Notes under the pieces: model-generated
Told to the model about the DNA's origin: nothing
The model's database searches: none
What the model saw: the letters and a program-made list of their open reading frames with translations, nothing else
DNA from: an uncultured Ruminococcus sp.
GTDB lineage: Bacteria > Bacillota > Clostridia > Monoglobales > Monoglobaceae
Direction of reading: 5' to 3'
Assembly: GCA_902797885.1 (NCBI GenBank)
Contig: CADBUP010000104.1
Span: forward strand, 1-38,782
Length of the DNA stretch: 38,782 bases
Program-made: the position numbers and the translations under genes
In this document: positions 26,874 to 35,792 of the stretch, in pieces
How positions within the stretch are numbered: position 1 is the stretch's first letter
Layout: each line of letters opens with the position of its first letter

Positions 26874-29141
26874 ATGTTAAAAAAAGGGTTTAAAAAACTA
26901 ATGTCGTGCTTCCTGTCGGTATGCACAGCGGTAACACTTTTGTCGGGAATCTCTGTTCCGGCCTATGCGGATGAGACGAATTCTAACGTTCTTTTTGATG
27001 ATGATTTTAGTGCCGATAAACCGAAAGTAGGTGTAAGAGGCTTCCAGGGATGGCCTACTACTGATGCAAATAAGTTTAAAGTTGAAAATAATGAGCTTTT
27101 AGCTATAGGCGATATCAAGGTATTTATGGGATTTGGCAGTACTCTTGACGATAACTCAAAAAACTTTAAGACGGATGACGGCGTTCTGCGTATCAAATTT
27201 GATATGAAGATAAAAAGCTATCCGAATGACGACATATCTAAATTCCTTCTTGTCGGCGATGATAATTCAGTTTATCCTTTTATGCAGTTATTGAGTAACG
27301 GCACCATTTTGCGGGCGCCCGCAACAGATGGCAATTGGCAGGGTGATTTTAACGCCGCGACAGAAAAGATAGATACAACGGGTGTCAACAATTTTGAGAT
27401 TCTTGTCGACCTGAAGAATGATATAATAGGATACAAAATAACAAATACGAACGGGGAAATTCAGTTTATAAAACAAGATATCTCAAAAGTACCTTGGTGG
27501 ACTGAAAATAACAAGAAAAAACTTACGAGCATAAAAGGTTTTTGCTTAATAGCAGGCGGAACAAGCGAAATATATTATGATAATGCATATGCCGAAAAAG
27601 TGCCGGGTAAGTCTCTTAATGATCTTATGTTCACAGGCGTTTATGATATTCCGGCATTTGTCGACTTTGACAGCTTCATCGCGGGCAAGGACGGTATGGC
27701 TAACCTCCCGACATTGGATAATTCTTCAAATATCGCTCATAAGGGTAATATAGATATTTCGTTTAATCAGACATATAATACCGGAAGGGTTTACATCGGA
27801 TTTGATATAACCGAAGAACTTGCAAAGGAAGAATTTAGCACAAAAGATAAGAAAAGAAATTTTAATGTAAAAGTCGGCAACGGAGCAGAGTATCGTATAA
27901 TGGGAGAATGTTATCAACGTTTCGGACTTGCGACAAACACAACCGATTGGCAATACTTTGGAGGACATGTTGCTTACGACTGCGGACCGGCAATAACTCA
28001 CCGCGCCGATATGATTCTTGATTTTGATAAAGGAATGATAATCGGCTACTTTGACGGTAAAAAGCTGAGCGAGGTCTCGATGGAGCTAGCTGGCGGAGAA
28101 AATGACTGGTCGGCATTAAAAGAAAAAGGAGTTAAAGGATTCGAAAGCAGCTCTGAGAATGGTGAAGATTACTACATTGATAACTTAAAAGTCACACACT
28201 TTGACGAGGGTCTTACCGCTCTTCCGACTGTTGACCAAACTAATAAAACAGTAGATATCGAGTTCGGAACATCTCTTACCGAGGACGAAATTACAGCGCT
28301 CACTAACAAGGATAATTGGAAGGTTGATAATAGCATAATGGTAACCGAAGCGAAAAAGCTCACTCAAAGCAGGATTCGCCTTACCGTAAGCGATATAGCG
28401 GATAATACGGTTTATACTCTTACCGTTCCTAAGGTTACCGACGCTGACGGAAATGAGCAGGCTATATCGGGCGTGGCGGAGACTAAATTAAACTGCGATA
28501 CGATTAAGTATTCTGTATCGAAAAAAATAAAGAACATTACGCTCACCGGAGTTGACGGCAAGTCAATGTTCCTTTCAGACGCCGAGCCCGGCGCAAAGGT
28601 GATCAGCGTTGACGCTGACTTTACCCCGTCAAGCATTACCTTGAAAAAAGGTGTAACGGAGGTAGCCAAAGCTGAAAACGGAAATATTATGACACTTGAT
28701 AACTTCCTTGCGGCGGGCCACTACACCCTCGATGTAGACGGCTTTGTATATGACTTCACCGTAGGCGAGGGAAGCTATACCATTTCGGACTATGGCTTTG
28801 TTAAGGTTAATGAGGATAACACCGAAAGCGCCCTTACAGATGAAAAGGCGATGTTAAACGGCGGAAACTATAAGTTTAAAGTTTCGGCTAAGAACACAAC
28901 GGGCGACAGCTCTAAGTCTTTATACGCGATTGTTGCATATTACGGCGAGAATAATAAGATGCTCGGAGTGGAAAAGACCGAGGTCAAAAATGCAGAAGGA
29001 AACGTTGACGGCTATGCTATGCAGAGTGGAGATGTATCGTTTAGCGTTCCGGAGGGCGGAAGTGTAAAGTGCGTCAAGGCGTTTATGTGGGACAGCCTTA
29101 ATACAATAAAGCCGATAGTGAAGAGTGTAGAGGTTAAATAA
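26874..29141 (+). CDS. Large secreted non-catalytic LamG-like / Ig-like protein
   Basis: A 755-residue secreted protein with GAGGAGG nine bases before the ATG and a signal peptide (1-33, ending VPAYA). Two LamG-like sandwiches follow: residues 38-245 (FDDDFSADKPKVGVRG ... EIYYDNAYAEKV) and 258-450 (ending DYYIDNLKVTHFDEG). An SbsA-type Ig-like domain (455-545) and a second Ig-like region come next. The C-terminal 100 residues carry the recurring module (AIVAYYGENNKML ... FMWDSLNTIKPI). The layout is an extended form of the protein at 15312. No catalytic motif is apparent. It appears to be the first gene of a new transcript that continues into three esterases, so it may be a substrate-binding partner for them. 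Function is inferred from context only. Confidence 0.65.
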   Translation: MLKKGFKKLMSCFLSVCTAVTLLSGISVPAYADETNSNVLFDDDFSADKPKVGVRGFQGWPTTDANKFKVENNELLAIGDIKVFMGFGSTLDDNSKNFKTDDGVLRIKFDMKIKSYPNDDISKFLLVGDDNSVYPFMQLLSNGTILRAPATDGNWQGDFNAATEKIDTTGVNNFEILVDLKNDIIGYKITNTNGEIQFIKQDISKVPWWTENNKKKLTSIKGFCLIAGGTSEIYYDNAYAEKVPGKSLNDLMFTGVYDIPAFVDFDSFIAGKDGMANLPTLDNSSNIAHKGNIDISFNQTYNTGRVYIGFDITEELAKEEFSTKDKKRNFNVKVGNGAEYRIMGECYQRFGLATNTTDWQYFGGHVAYDCGPAITHRADMILDFDKGMIIGYFDGKKLSEVSMELAGGENDWSALKEKGVKGFESSSENGEDYYIDNLKVTHFDEGLTALPTVDQTNKTVDIEFGTSLTEDEITALTNKDNWKVDNSIMVTEAKKLTQSRIRLTVSDIADNTVYTLTVPKVTDADGNEQAISGVAETKLNCDTIKYSVSKKIKNITLTGVDGKSMFLSDAEPGAKVISVDADFTPSSITLKKGVTEVAKAENGNIMTLDNFLAAGHYTLDVDGFVYDFTVGEGSYTISDYGFVKVNEDNTESALTDEKAMLNGGNYKFKVSAKNTTGDSSKSLYAIVAYYGENNKMLGVEKTEVKNAEGNVDGYAMQSGDVSFSVPEGGSVKCVKAFMWDSLNTIKPIVKSVEVK

Positions 29142-29157
29142 TTAACGGGAGAAAAAA

Positions 29158-31263
29158 ATGATCAGACGATTTTTAAGTGTGCTTGCCGCATTTACCGTTA
29201 TCGTTTCGGCGGTAACCGCGGTACAGGCAGAAGAACCGAATACAAAATCAACTAAAATATATGACGATATGGTTTATGTAGAAGGAAGGCTTCCCGCTTA
29301 TCAGCTTGATAAGGATGAGAGCATAACGCTTATGATGGTTAAAAAAGGCGTGGACTTAGATACACCCGAAGGCTTTGCCAAAGGAGTGGGATATATCGAT
29401 GAGATATATCCCGACTTCGACGGCGGATACAAGCTTATGTTTGAATTCGACGGTGAAGTTTCGGATTATTCACTTATGATGAAGCTGGGAAGCAATGATG
29501 TAACAAACTCGGTTATCGAGGCGGCTTCCTTTAAAGACATTATAAACGTGGATATTTATGACGGTGCGTCGAGCGGACTTGTTGAGTTTTGTACAAAAAC
29601 CGTTAATAAGTATAAAGACCAAAAGAATTGTTCAATAGTCTTCGCGGTATACGATAAGGACGGCATGCTCTGTGACACGGTAATATCGGACAAAGCACTG
29701 ACGGGAACCGAAAATTCATTCAGGACATATCTTAAAAGACCTGAGAACATGTCGGCGGCTAAGGCGTTTGTCTTTAACAGTATGACCGATATTAAGCCGC
29801 TGACCGAGAACTTCGTCAAAGGCGAAGATAAAAGACTTTCGCCCGTCACGGCGAGATATATCGGCGGCGAAAACTATAATACATCAAAGTCAAATGGCTT
29901 TATACGCAGCGTAAACGATTTAAACGAATACGGCGATAAGCAAGAGGGGAATCCGTACGGCGCGGAGTTGACCAAAACGGGCGGATTTATTGCGTTTGAC
30001 GATGTCGATATGACGGATATGAACGCGATCCAGATGTATGCCGGCGCAAGCTCCGAGTCGTTTAAGCTTGGAATTTATGCCGATGAGATTAAAACCGAGA
30101 ACAAAATCGGAGAATATGTTATAAACGGATATTCAAACAATCATTACATTGCCGTTTACGGAAGTGCGGATCTTTCTAAGATGCTGAGCGGAAGGCACAC
30201 GCTTTATATAAAGAGTGAAGAACAAAGCGGAAGCTGCAAGATTAAGTTTATCCGCCTGACCGATAAGGCCGATAAGAAGATAAAGCCCGACGTGATAAGC
30301 AATACTGACGGAAATATTAAATACACCGGAAGCTGGAGTGTAAGTGGAAATGAAAATGAAAATAAATATAAAGAATCCGGTGAGAAAAATGCCTCAGCAG
30401 AGCTTAAATTCAGCGGAACTGCCGTGGATATAAACGGCGTTATCGGAAGTGACTGCGGCTATGCGGACGTATATATCGACGGTGTGTTTGATAAAACTTT
30501 AAACCTGTATAACAAAAAAACGCTTGCCCGCTGTGTTTATACCAGGGCGAATCTGTCGGACGGCGAGCATACGGTTATGATAAAAAAGATAACGGGCGAA
30601 AAGCTTTATCTTGACGGGTTTAAGGTTTATCATTCGCCGATACGCGTGGTATGTATAGGCGACAGTATTACCCAGGGAACAGGCTCAACCGAACAGGGGA
30701 GTTTCTCGTGGCCGGCACAGCTTCAAAAGCTTTTGGGAAGCGGATATGTTGTCTTTGATAACGCAAAGCACGGCTGTACCTTAGAATCATGGCAGGGTGA
30801 GTGGATGAAACAAAGCACAAGCCTTTTAAACGCGGATATTGTTATATGCGCTATCGGAACCAACGATTACTGCGGCGGCTGGGCGTCGTTTAATGCCGAA
30901 ACATATAAGAAAGATTATACAGATTTTATGAATATGATAAAGGGTTATAGCGAGGTTTCGCCGAGAATGTATATTTCAAAGCCGCCGCTCAGAGAAAAAA
31001 GCGTTGCGGAGGCAAAAGCTGTTGTATGGAAGATGTTTGACGAAATATCAAGCAAAAACAACTGGCCGATAGTTGATTTTTTAAGCTCGCTTTTGGACGA
31101 AGGTCAAAATTATACGGACGGTCTGCATTTAAACAACAGAGGATACGGAATTATGGCCGAGATAGCGAATTTCTCCCTTCCCTGTCCCGAGATAATGAAT
31201 AAGAAAAAGCTTGATTATGCAATTTCGGAATTAAATAAAAGAAACGCGGAGCTATCAGACTGA
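29158..31263 (+). CDS. Secreted multidomain SGNH/GDSL esterase, copy 1
   Basis: A 701-residue secreted enzyme. Layout: signal peptide (1-24), N-terminal sandwich-like module (about 35-125), recurring module (125-220, FVFNSMTDIKPL), CBM6-like module (235-375, FIAFDDVDM), small sandwich (380-490, GYADVYIDGVFDKTLNLY) and C-terminal SGNH hydrolase. The nucleophile is Ser503 in IGDSIT, the block III Asn is Asn569 in IGTND, and the Asp-His pair is Asp654 and His657 in DGLHLN, so all catalytic blocks are intact. SGNH enzymes with carbohydrate-binding modules usually remove acetyl or other acyl groups from polysaccharides, so a carbohydrate esterase is likely. It starts 16 bases after the LamG protein gene and is the first of three tandem paralogues. 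Confidence 0.85.
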   Translation: MIRRFLSVLAAFTVIVSAVTAVQAEEPNTKSTKIYDDMVYVEGRLPAYQLDKDESITLMMVKKGVDLDTPEGFAKGVGYIDEIYPDFDGGYKLMFEFDGEVSDYSLMMKLGSNDVTNSVIEAASFKDIINVDIYDGASSGLVEFCTKTVNKYKDQKNCSIVFAVYDKDGMLCDTVISDKALTGTENSFRTYLKRPENMSAAKAFVFNSMTDIKPLTENFVKGEDKRLSPVTARYIGGENYNTSKSNGFIRSVNDLNEYGDKQEGNPYGAELTKTGGFIAFDDVDMTDMNAIQMYAGASSESFKLGIYADEIKTENKIGEYVINGYSNNHYIAVYGSADLSKMLSGRHTLYIKSEEQSGSCKIKFIRLTDKADKKIKPDVISNTDGNIKYTGSWSVSGNENENKYKESGEKNASAELKFSGTAVDINGVIGSDCGYADVYIDGVFDKTLNLYNKKTLARCVYTRANLSDGEHTVMIKKITGEKLYLDGFKVYHSPIRVVCIGDSITQGTGSTEQGSFSWPAQLQKLLGSGYVVFDNAKHGCTLESWQGEWMKQSTSLLNADIVICAIGTNDYCGGWASFNAETYKKDYTDFMNMIKGYSEVSPRMYISKPPLREKSVAEAKAVVWKMFDEISSKNNWPIVDFLSSLLDEGQNYTDGLHLNNRGYGIMAEIANFSLPCPEIMNKKKLDYAISELNKRNAELSD

Positions 31264-31268
31264 GAGAG

Positions 31269-31286
31269 CGGCAATTAGCTTTGCCG
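31269..31286 (+). repeat. Small intercistronic hairpin between SGNH copies 1 and 2
   Basis: CGGCAA (31269-31274) pairs with TTGCCG (31281-31286) around a 6-base loop. No T tract follows. It may stabilise or tune the message. Confidence 0.35.
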
Positions 31287-31302
31287 GAAAAGGAGTAAGG
31301 AA

Positions 31303-33480
31303 ATGAAAAAGAGTTTTTATGGGATATTTTCGGGCATTGTTGCCGGTGTTATGATTGGTACGTTATCTGTTGCGGCTTCGGCTGAAGCCGCGGCAGATAA
31401 TAAAAGCGTTCAGGCGAGATATATTGAAAAAAGAGTGGTAGTGAGCGGACATATAGATCAGTCTGAGGCGCTTGAAAACAATATGCTTACAATATTGCTT
31501 TCGGATGAGAACAATAATATTGCATACATAAATGAAGCGGCTGTCGATGATTACGGCGACTATAAGCACAGCTTTGAATTTATGGGTGGAAATAATATTG
31601 ACAGCTATACTTTAAAGGTTAAGGCCGGTGAAACGGATGTCACCGAAACTGCGAAATCCATTGGGTGTTTTACCGATATGATTGAAGCCGACGCAGTGAA
31701 AAGCAATGAAAATGAGAATGGTTCGGTAGAAATCGGAGTTAAGCTTATAAACGATTATTATATGAACCGGGATTATACTATGTATGCGGCGGCATACAGC
31801 ACGGACAATACGCTGATAGACGTGAATGTATTTCCGAACAGCTTAAATTCATCGGACGGCATGATGAGAAAATTTCTTAAGCTGAATAATAACGGGGGCA
31901 AAAATATTTCCGAGGTCAGACTATACGTCTGGGATAAAGAGAACGGCATAAAGCCGCTCGGAAAGGTGTTTGTCTTCGGCGGAGATAATGCGGATAAAAT
32001 AAAGAACACCGCGGAAAAAACCGTGTACAAACGCATTGAAGCCGAAACGTTTTCAGAGGAGAATTCTAAAAATGTCAAAGCAGATGACAGAAGCTTCGGT
32101 GTTCAAAATAAAGAGTGTAAAAAAATGGATACCCATATGTGCTTTAAAGATGTAGACTTGGCAAATGTCAAATCTGTTATCGCGCTTGCTGACACAAACA
32201 GAGATAATGAATATCTTGAGTTCAGAATAGGCGGCCCGACAGGCGACCTCATCGGAAAGCTTCCGCTGGTGAACGGCGGTGGAAGCGCACATGACTCAGA
32301 CTTAAGCTATACTCTTACATATGCCGGAATTAAAGAAACAAGCGGTAAACACGACCTGTATATCGTTAGACCGGAGGGAAGCACGGCCAATTTTATACTT
32401 GAGCATTTTGTATTGTCTTCGGAGAGGCTTTCGGAAGACGGCGAGGACAGCAAGCCGTTTTATTCGAAGGAAAATGATATAAAGTTCAGCAACGATAATA
32501 AGACGGCCGAGTATTCGTTTTATGGAACGGGAATAGATTATATCACGAATCTTTCGAAGGATGCGGGACAGGTTGAAATTTTTATTGACGGAAAAAAAGA
32601 TAAAACGATAAATTTAAATAAGGATCAGGAACTTAAAGACCGTACTGTGTATACAAAGACGGGTCTTTCCAAATGGAATCACACGATAAAGATAGTAAGC
32701 GATAGAGCCATAACCGCAAACGATATTAAGTTTAAGGTTTATCAAAGACCGATTATTGTTGCTTGTATGGGTGACAGTATAACGGACGGCGTCGGCACGG
32801 CAAACCACATTTTTTCGTGGCCTGCACAGCTTCAGAAACGGCTCGGAACAGGGTATTATGTTGTTGACTGCGGTCACAACGGCTCGACCACCGAAGGAAT
32901 CTTTGTGTTTTCGCAGGGAAAGACCGCTCTTAAGCTTAATGCGGATATTTTCATAAACGCGCTTTATACAAATGACTCAGAAAATGTTTACGGAACTAAA
33001 GATGAAGTGAACAATGGCGGCAAAAAGTTTAAAGACACTTATCAAAGCGTAATGGGTAAGCTTAAAGGCTCGTCTCCCGATGCGCGGATGTATGTTGCTA
33101 TTCCGCCTTGCGGAAACACGAATGATGATTTTAAACCCTGGTGGGAGACAAAGAAAAAATGGACGGAAGAGCTTGCGGCTAAGAATAATTGGCCGGTAAT
33201 TGACTTTGATTATGTGCTTAAAGACCATCGTAACGATGGGGTTGCAGAGCGTGGCTTCTATTTTATAGATGTCGTTCATCCGTCGGAAAAGGGATATTCG
33301 TTTATGGCCGCCGCGGCAAAGATGAGCCTTCCTTGTCCCGAACTATTGGATTCAACGGCTCTTGATAATGAAATCAAGAGGCTTGACGCGTTAGACAGTT
33401 CTGATAAATATAATCACAGTCAACTTGAAAGTGAGCTTAACAGCTTAGATGAGTCGGGGAATCTGCCGGCAAATAACTGA
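31303..33480 (+). CDS. Secreted multidomain SGNH/GDSL esterase, copy 2 (variant block III)
   Basis: A 725-residue paralogue of the previous gene with the same order: signal peptide (1-28), N-terminal module (about 35-125, IAYINEAAVDDYGDY), recurring module (VWDKENGIKPL), CBM6-like module beginning RIEAETF (about 245-385), sandwich (QVEIFIDGKKDKTINL) and SGNH hydrolase. The nucleophile is Ser492 (MGDSIT), block III Asn is Asn557, and the Asp-His pair is Asp656 and His659 (DVVHPS). In block III the usual Gly before TND or YND is replaced, giving ALYTND; an active enzyme is still plausible because Ser, Asn, Asp and His remain. The C-terminus has an acidic, Ser-rich tail after the fold. Likely a carbohydrate esterase with altered acceptor specificity. 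Confidence 0.82.
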   Translation: MKKSFYGIFSGIVAGVMIGTLSVAASAEAAADNKSVQARYIEKRVVVSGHIDQSEALENNMLTILLSDENNNIAYINEAAVDDYGDYKHSFEFMGGNNIDSYTLKVKAGETDVTETAKSIGCFTDMIEADAVKSNENENGSVEIGVKLINDYYMNRDYTMYAAAYSTDNTLIDVNVFPNSLNSSDGMMRKFLKLNNNGGKNISEVRLYVWDKENGIKPLGKVFVFGGDNADKIKNTAEKTVYKRIEAETFSEENSKNVKADDRSFGVQNKECKKMDTHMCFKDVDLANVKSVIALADTNRDNEYLEFRIGGPTGDLIGKLPLVNGGGSAHDSDLSYTLTYAGIKETSGKHDLYIVRPEGSTANFILEHFVLSSERLSEDGEDSKPFYSKENDIKFSNDNKTAEYSFYGTGIDYITNLSKDAGQVEIFIDGKKDKTINLNKDQELKDRTVYTKTGLSKWNHTIKIVSDRAITANDIKFKVYQRPIIVACMGDSITDGVGTANHIFSWPAQLQKRLGTGYYVVDCGHNGSTTEGIFVFSQGKTALKLNADIFINALYTNDSENVYGTKDEVNNGGKKFKDTYQSVMGKLKGSSPDARMYVAIPPCGNTNDDFKPWWETKKKWTEELAAKNNWPVIDFDYVLKDHRNDGVAERGFYFIDVVHPSEKGYSFMAAAAKMSLPCPELLDSTALDNEIKRLDALDSSDKYNHSQLESELNSLDESGNLPANN

Positions 33481-33531
33481 TATAGCTGATTGTAAAATAA
33501 AAAAATCGAAAACTGTGGATAACTCATATAT

Positions 33532-33616
33532 CCCCCCGTCAGACGCTCGGCGAAAGCCTCCCTTGCCTAAAGAGAGTGGGACCGCCGAAGGCGGTGGAGG
33601 GATTCTGAGAAATTAA
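33532..33616 (+). repeat. Degenerate palindromic intergenic repeat element
   Basis: This GC-rich insert in an AT-rich gap contains the perfect hairpin ACCGCC-GAA-GGCGGT (33581-33595). It is flanked by a CCTCC/GGAGG pair and by an outer CAGA/TCTG pair. The pattern, especially the ACCGCC hairpin followed by GGAGGGATT, resembles a dispersed palindromic element I recall from Oscillospiraceae-type genomes. The stem CTCCCTT/AGAGAG is imperfect, so this copy looks degraded. It lies between esterase copies 2 and 3. Confidence 0.6.
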
Positions 33617-33635
33617 AAAAAGAGGAGAAAATGAA

Positions 33636-35756
33636 ATGTTTAAAAGAATTTGTTCGTTAACATTGGCTTTGGCTGTTATACTTCCGTTCGGCAACATATT
33701 TGCAGAGACATCGGGAACGAAAGTCGGCAATAACGTCAATATGTATTATGTCAGAGGTCAGCTTAAAGCAGATGAGCTAAGTTTTGGAGACAGACTGACG
33801 GTTCTTATGAAGGATAACCAAAATGATATTAAATATATAAATGAGACAGAAGTTAACCCCGACGGTTCGTATTCGCTTGCATTTGAATGTGAAAATGCAG
33901 ACGGTAACAATAATATATTGGTAAAAGCAGGGGACGCCGTTGTAAGCGACAGTACATGCTATGCCGGAACCTTTGAGGATATGATAGACACAAGCATAGT
34001 CAAAACCGCTGACGGTAAAAACATTAAAATCTTTGCTGAGGTCATAAATCCGTATCTGATGGAACAGAACTATACTATGCTTGCCGCCGAGTATGACATA
34101 AGCGGGAAATTAAAATCCGTTAAGACGAAGAATGAGAGCTTAGACGGAAAAAAATCCGATAACAGATATCTTTTCACATTTGAAACGGAGAATACAAGTC
34201 GAGTGGCTCTCATGGTGTTTGAAAGCTTAAGTAACATTGTTCCGCTTTGTAAGAGTTTTTCGGCAGATAATTTAAATAAAGTTCCGCTTGAAACAGACGT
34301 TTTTTATAACAGATACGAGGTTGAGGACTCGAAACACAATGACGGTTTTGTGGAAAATAATGATATGAACGCCGGACGGTATTTGACAAAAACGGATAAA
34401 AGCGGATACTTCGCGCTCGAAAATGTTGATATGACCGGCATAAGAACCGGCATAATAAACGCGGGTTCAACACTCGGAAACAGAAAGCTTGAAGTTAGGT
34501 TAGACAGTAAAAACGGGAAGAAAATAGGTGAGGTAACTTTAAATCCGACCGAAACACAGTTTACGTTTAAAACTACCGAGTTTAAGATTAATGCGGCTGA
34601 TGTGACAACCAAAAAAACGCACGATATTTATTTTGTGGATAACTCAAAGGACGTGGATTATACTGTTGATTTTGTTATTCTGACCAACGAGAAAACCTCA
34701 GAGGAATCAGGCGCAGGCGCGCCGACCTATGTGAATAATACGAATACGAATATTGTTTACACAGGCAAGTGGGAGAATAACACCAATAAGGGCAGTTTTT
34801 ATCAAAACGGTGACGCGGCTGTTCTGACAGGCGAAGGAAGTATAAAATATGATTTTTACGGTACCGGAATTGACTTAATTTGTGACGTAACGGCTTCAGA
34901 TTGTAATATCGATATTTATATTGACGGTATCAAAGAAAAAACTCAGAATCTTAAAAACCTCCTGAATTCGGGACAATCGGCGCCGGCCAGAACCGTTTTC
35001 ACCAAGACCGGGTTAAAGAGATGGAAGCATACAATAGAGATTAAATCTCAAAGCGGCGGAGTTACCTTTGACGCGTTTAAGGTTTATACAAGGCCTATAC
35101 GTGTTGTTTGCGTCGGTGACAGTATCACCGACGGCAAGAGAAAGCGTGTAGATATTAACGGGCCGAAAGACAGAGAGCTTTCGTGGCCTCATAGGATGAA
35201 TGAAATGCTCGGCGGCGGATATATGATATTTAACTGCGGCAAGGGCGGAATATGCGCGAATAATTATGACAATGCGGACGTTTATGTTTTTAAAACAGCT
35301 AAATCAGAGGACGCGGACGTTGTCATAAATGTATTAGGCTATAACGATTATTGGACAGAAGACTTTACTGTAGACAGCTTCAAAAAGAATTTTGTTGATA
35401 AAATGGATAGAATCGGAGAAACCTGTACCACGCCGCCGAGATTTTATATAGGCTTGACACCGTTCGGTAGGCAGGAAACAGCGGATCAGAAGAATCAAAT
35501 AGCCGGAGTGGCGACATTAAAGGCATTATCCTCCGAAAAGAATTGGCCTATTGTTGATTTTCTTGATTATATGGCGCCTTATCGGGATAACGGAAAGTAT
35601 TTCCCGGATGGCACACACCCGTATACGTATGAGGCGAACAATATGATGGCGGCTATTGCAGTAGGACAGTTACCCTGCGCCGAGCTGTGCAACGCGGAGG
35701 AACTTAAGAATTTAGTTAATAACTATTCTGAAACGGCGGAAGAACAGACAAAATAA
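33636..35756 (+). CDS. Secreted multidomain SGNH/GDSL esterase, copy 3
   Basis: A 706-residue third paralogue, separated from copy 2 by 155 bases that hold a palindromic repeat. An ATG at 33631 is out of frame; ATG 33636 has GAGGAG eight bases upstream. Layout: signal peptide (1-23, ending NIFA), N-terminal module (30-120, IKYINETEVNPDGSY), recurring module (FESLSNIVPL), CBM6-like module beginning NRYEVED (about 225-355), sandwich (CNIDIYIDGIKEKTQNL) and SGNH hydrolase. The nucleophile is Ser496 (VGDSIT), block III Asn570 (LGYND), and the Asp-His pair Asp658 and His661 (DGTHPY). An insertion after GDSIT (GKRKRVDINGPKDREL) distinguishes it and may reshape the active-site rim. It is the last gene of the secreted cluster. 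Confidence 0.85.
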   Translation: MFKRICSLTLALAVILPFGNIFAETSGTKVGNNVNMYYVRGQLKADELSFGDRLTVLMKDNQNDIKYINETEVNPDGSYSLAFECENADGNNNILVKAGDAVVSDSTCYAGTFEDMIDTSIVKTADGKNIKIFAEVINPYLMEQNYTMLAAEYDISGKLKSVKTKNESLDGKKSDNRYLFTFETENTSRVALMVFESLSNIVPLCKSFSADNLNKVPLETDVFYNRYEVEDSKHNDGFVENNDMNAGRYLTKTDKSGYFALENVDMTGIRTGIINAGSTLGNRKLEVRLDSKNGKKIGEVTLNPTETQFTFKTTEFKINAADVTTKKTHDIYFVDNSKDVDYTVDFVILTNEKTSEESGAGAPTYVNNTNTNIVYTGKWENNTNKGSFYQNGDAAVLTGEGSIKYDFYGTGIDLICDVTASDCNIDIYIDGIKEKTQNLKNLLNSGQSAPARTVFTKTGLKRWKHTIEIKSQSGGVTFDAFKVYTRPIRVVCVGDSITDGKRKRVDINGPKDRELSWPHRMNEMLGGGYMIFNCGKGGICANNYDNADVYVFKTAKSEDADVVINVLGYNDYWTEDFTVDSFKKNFVDKMDRIGETCTTPPRFYIGLTPFGRQETADQKNQIAGVATLKALSSEKNWPIVDFLDYMAPYRDNGKYFPDGTHPYTYEANNMMAAIAVGQLPCAELCNAEELKNLVNNYSETAEEQTK

Positions 35757-35792
35757 AACGGACAACCGTGAATATTCGTACCAGAGAGCTTT

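Noticed and set aside
33514-33522. TGTGGATAA, a perfect DnaA-box match, with another at 34634-34642
   Set aside because: Only two isolated boxes, one inside an esterase gene, with no cluster, no dnaA/dnaN genes and no AT-rich unwinding region. Chance is more likely than an origin.
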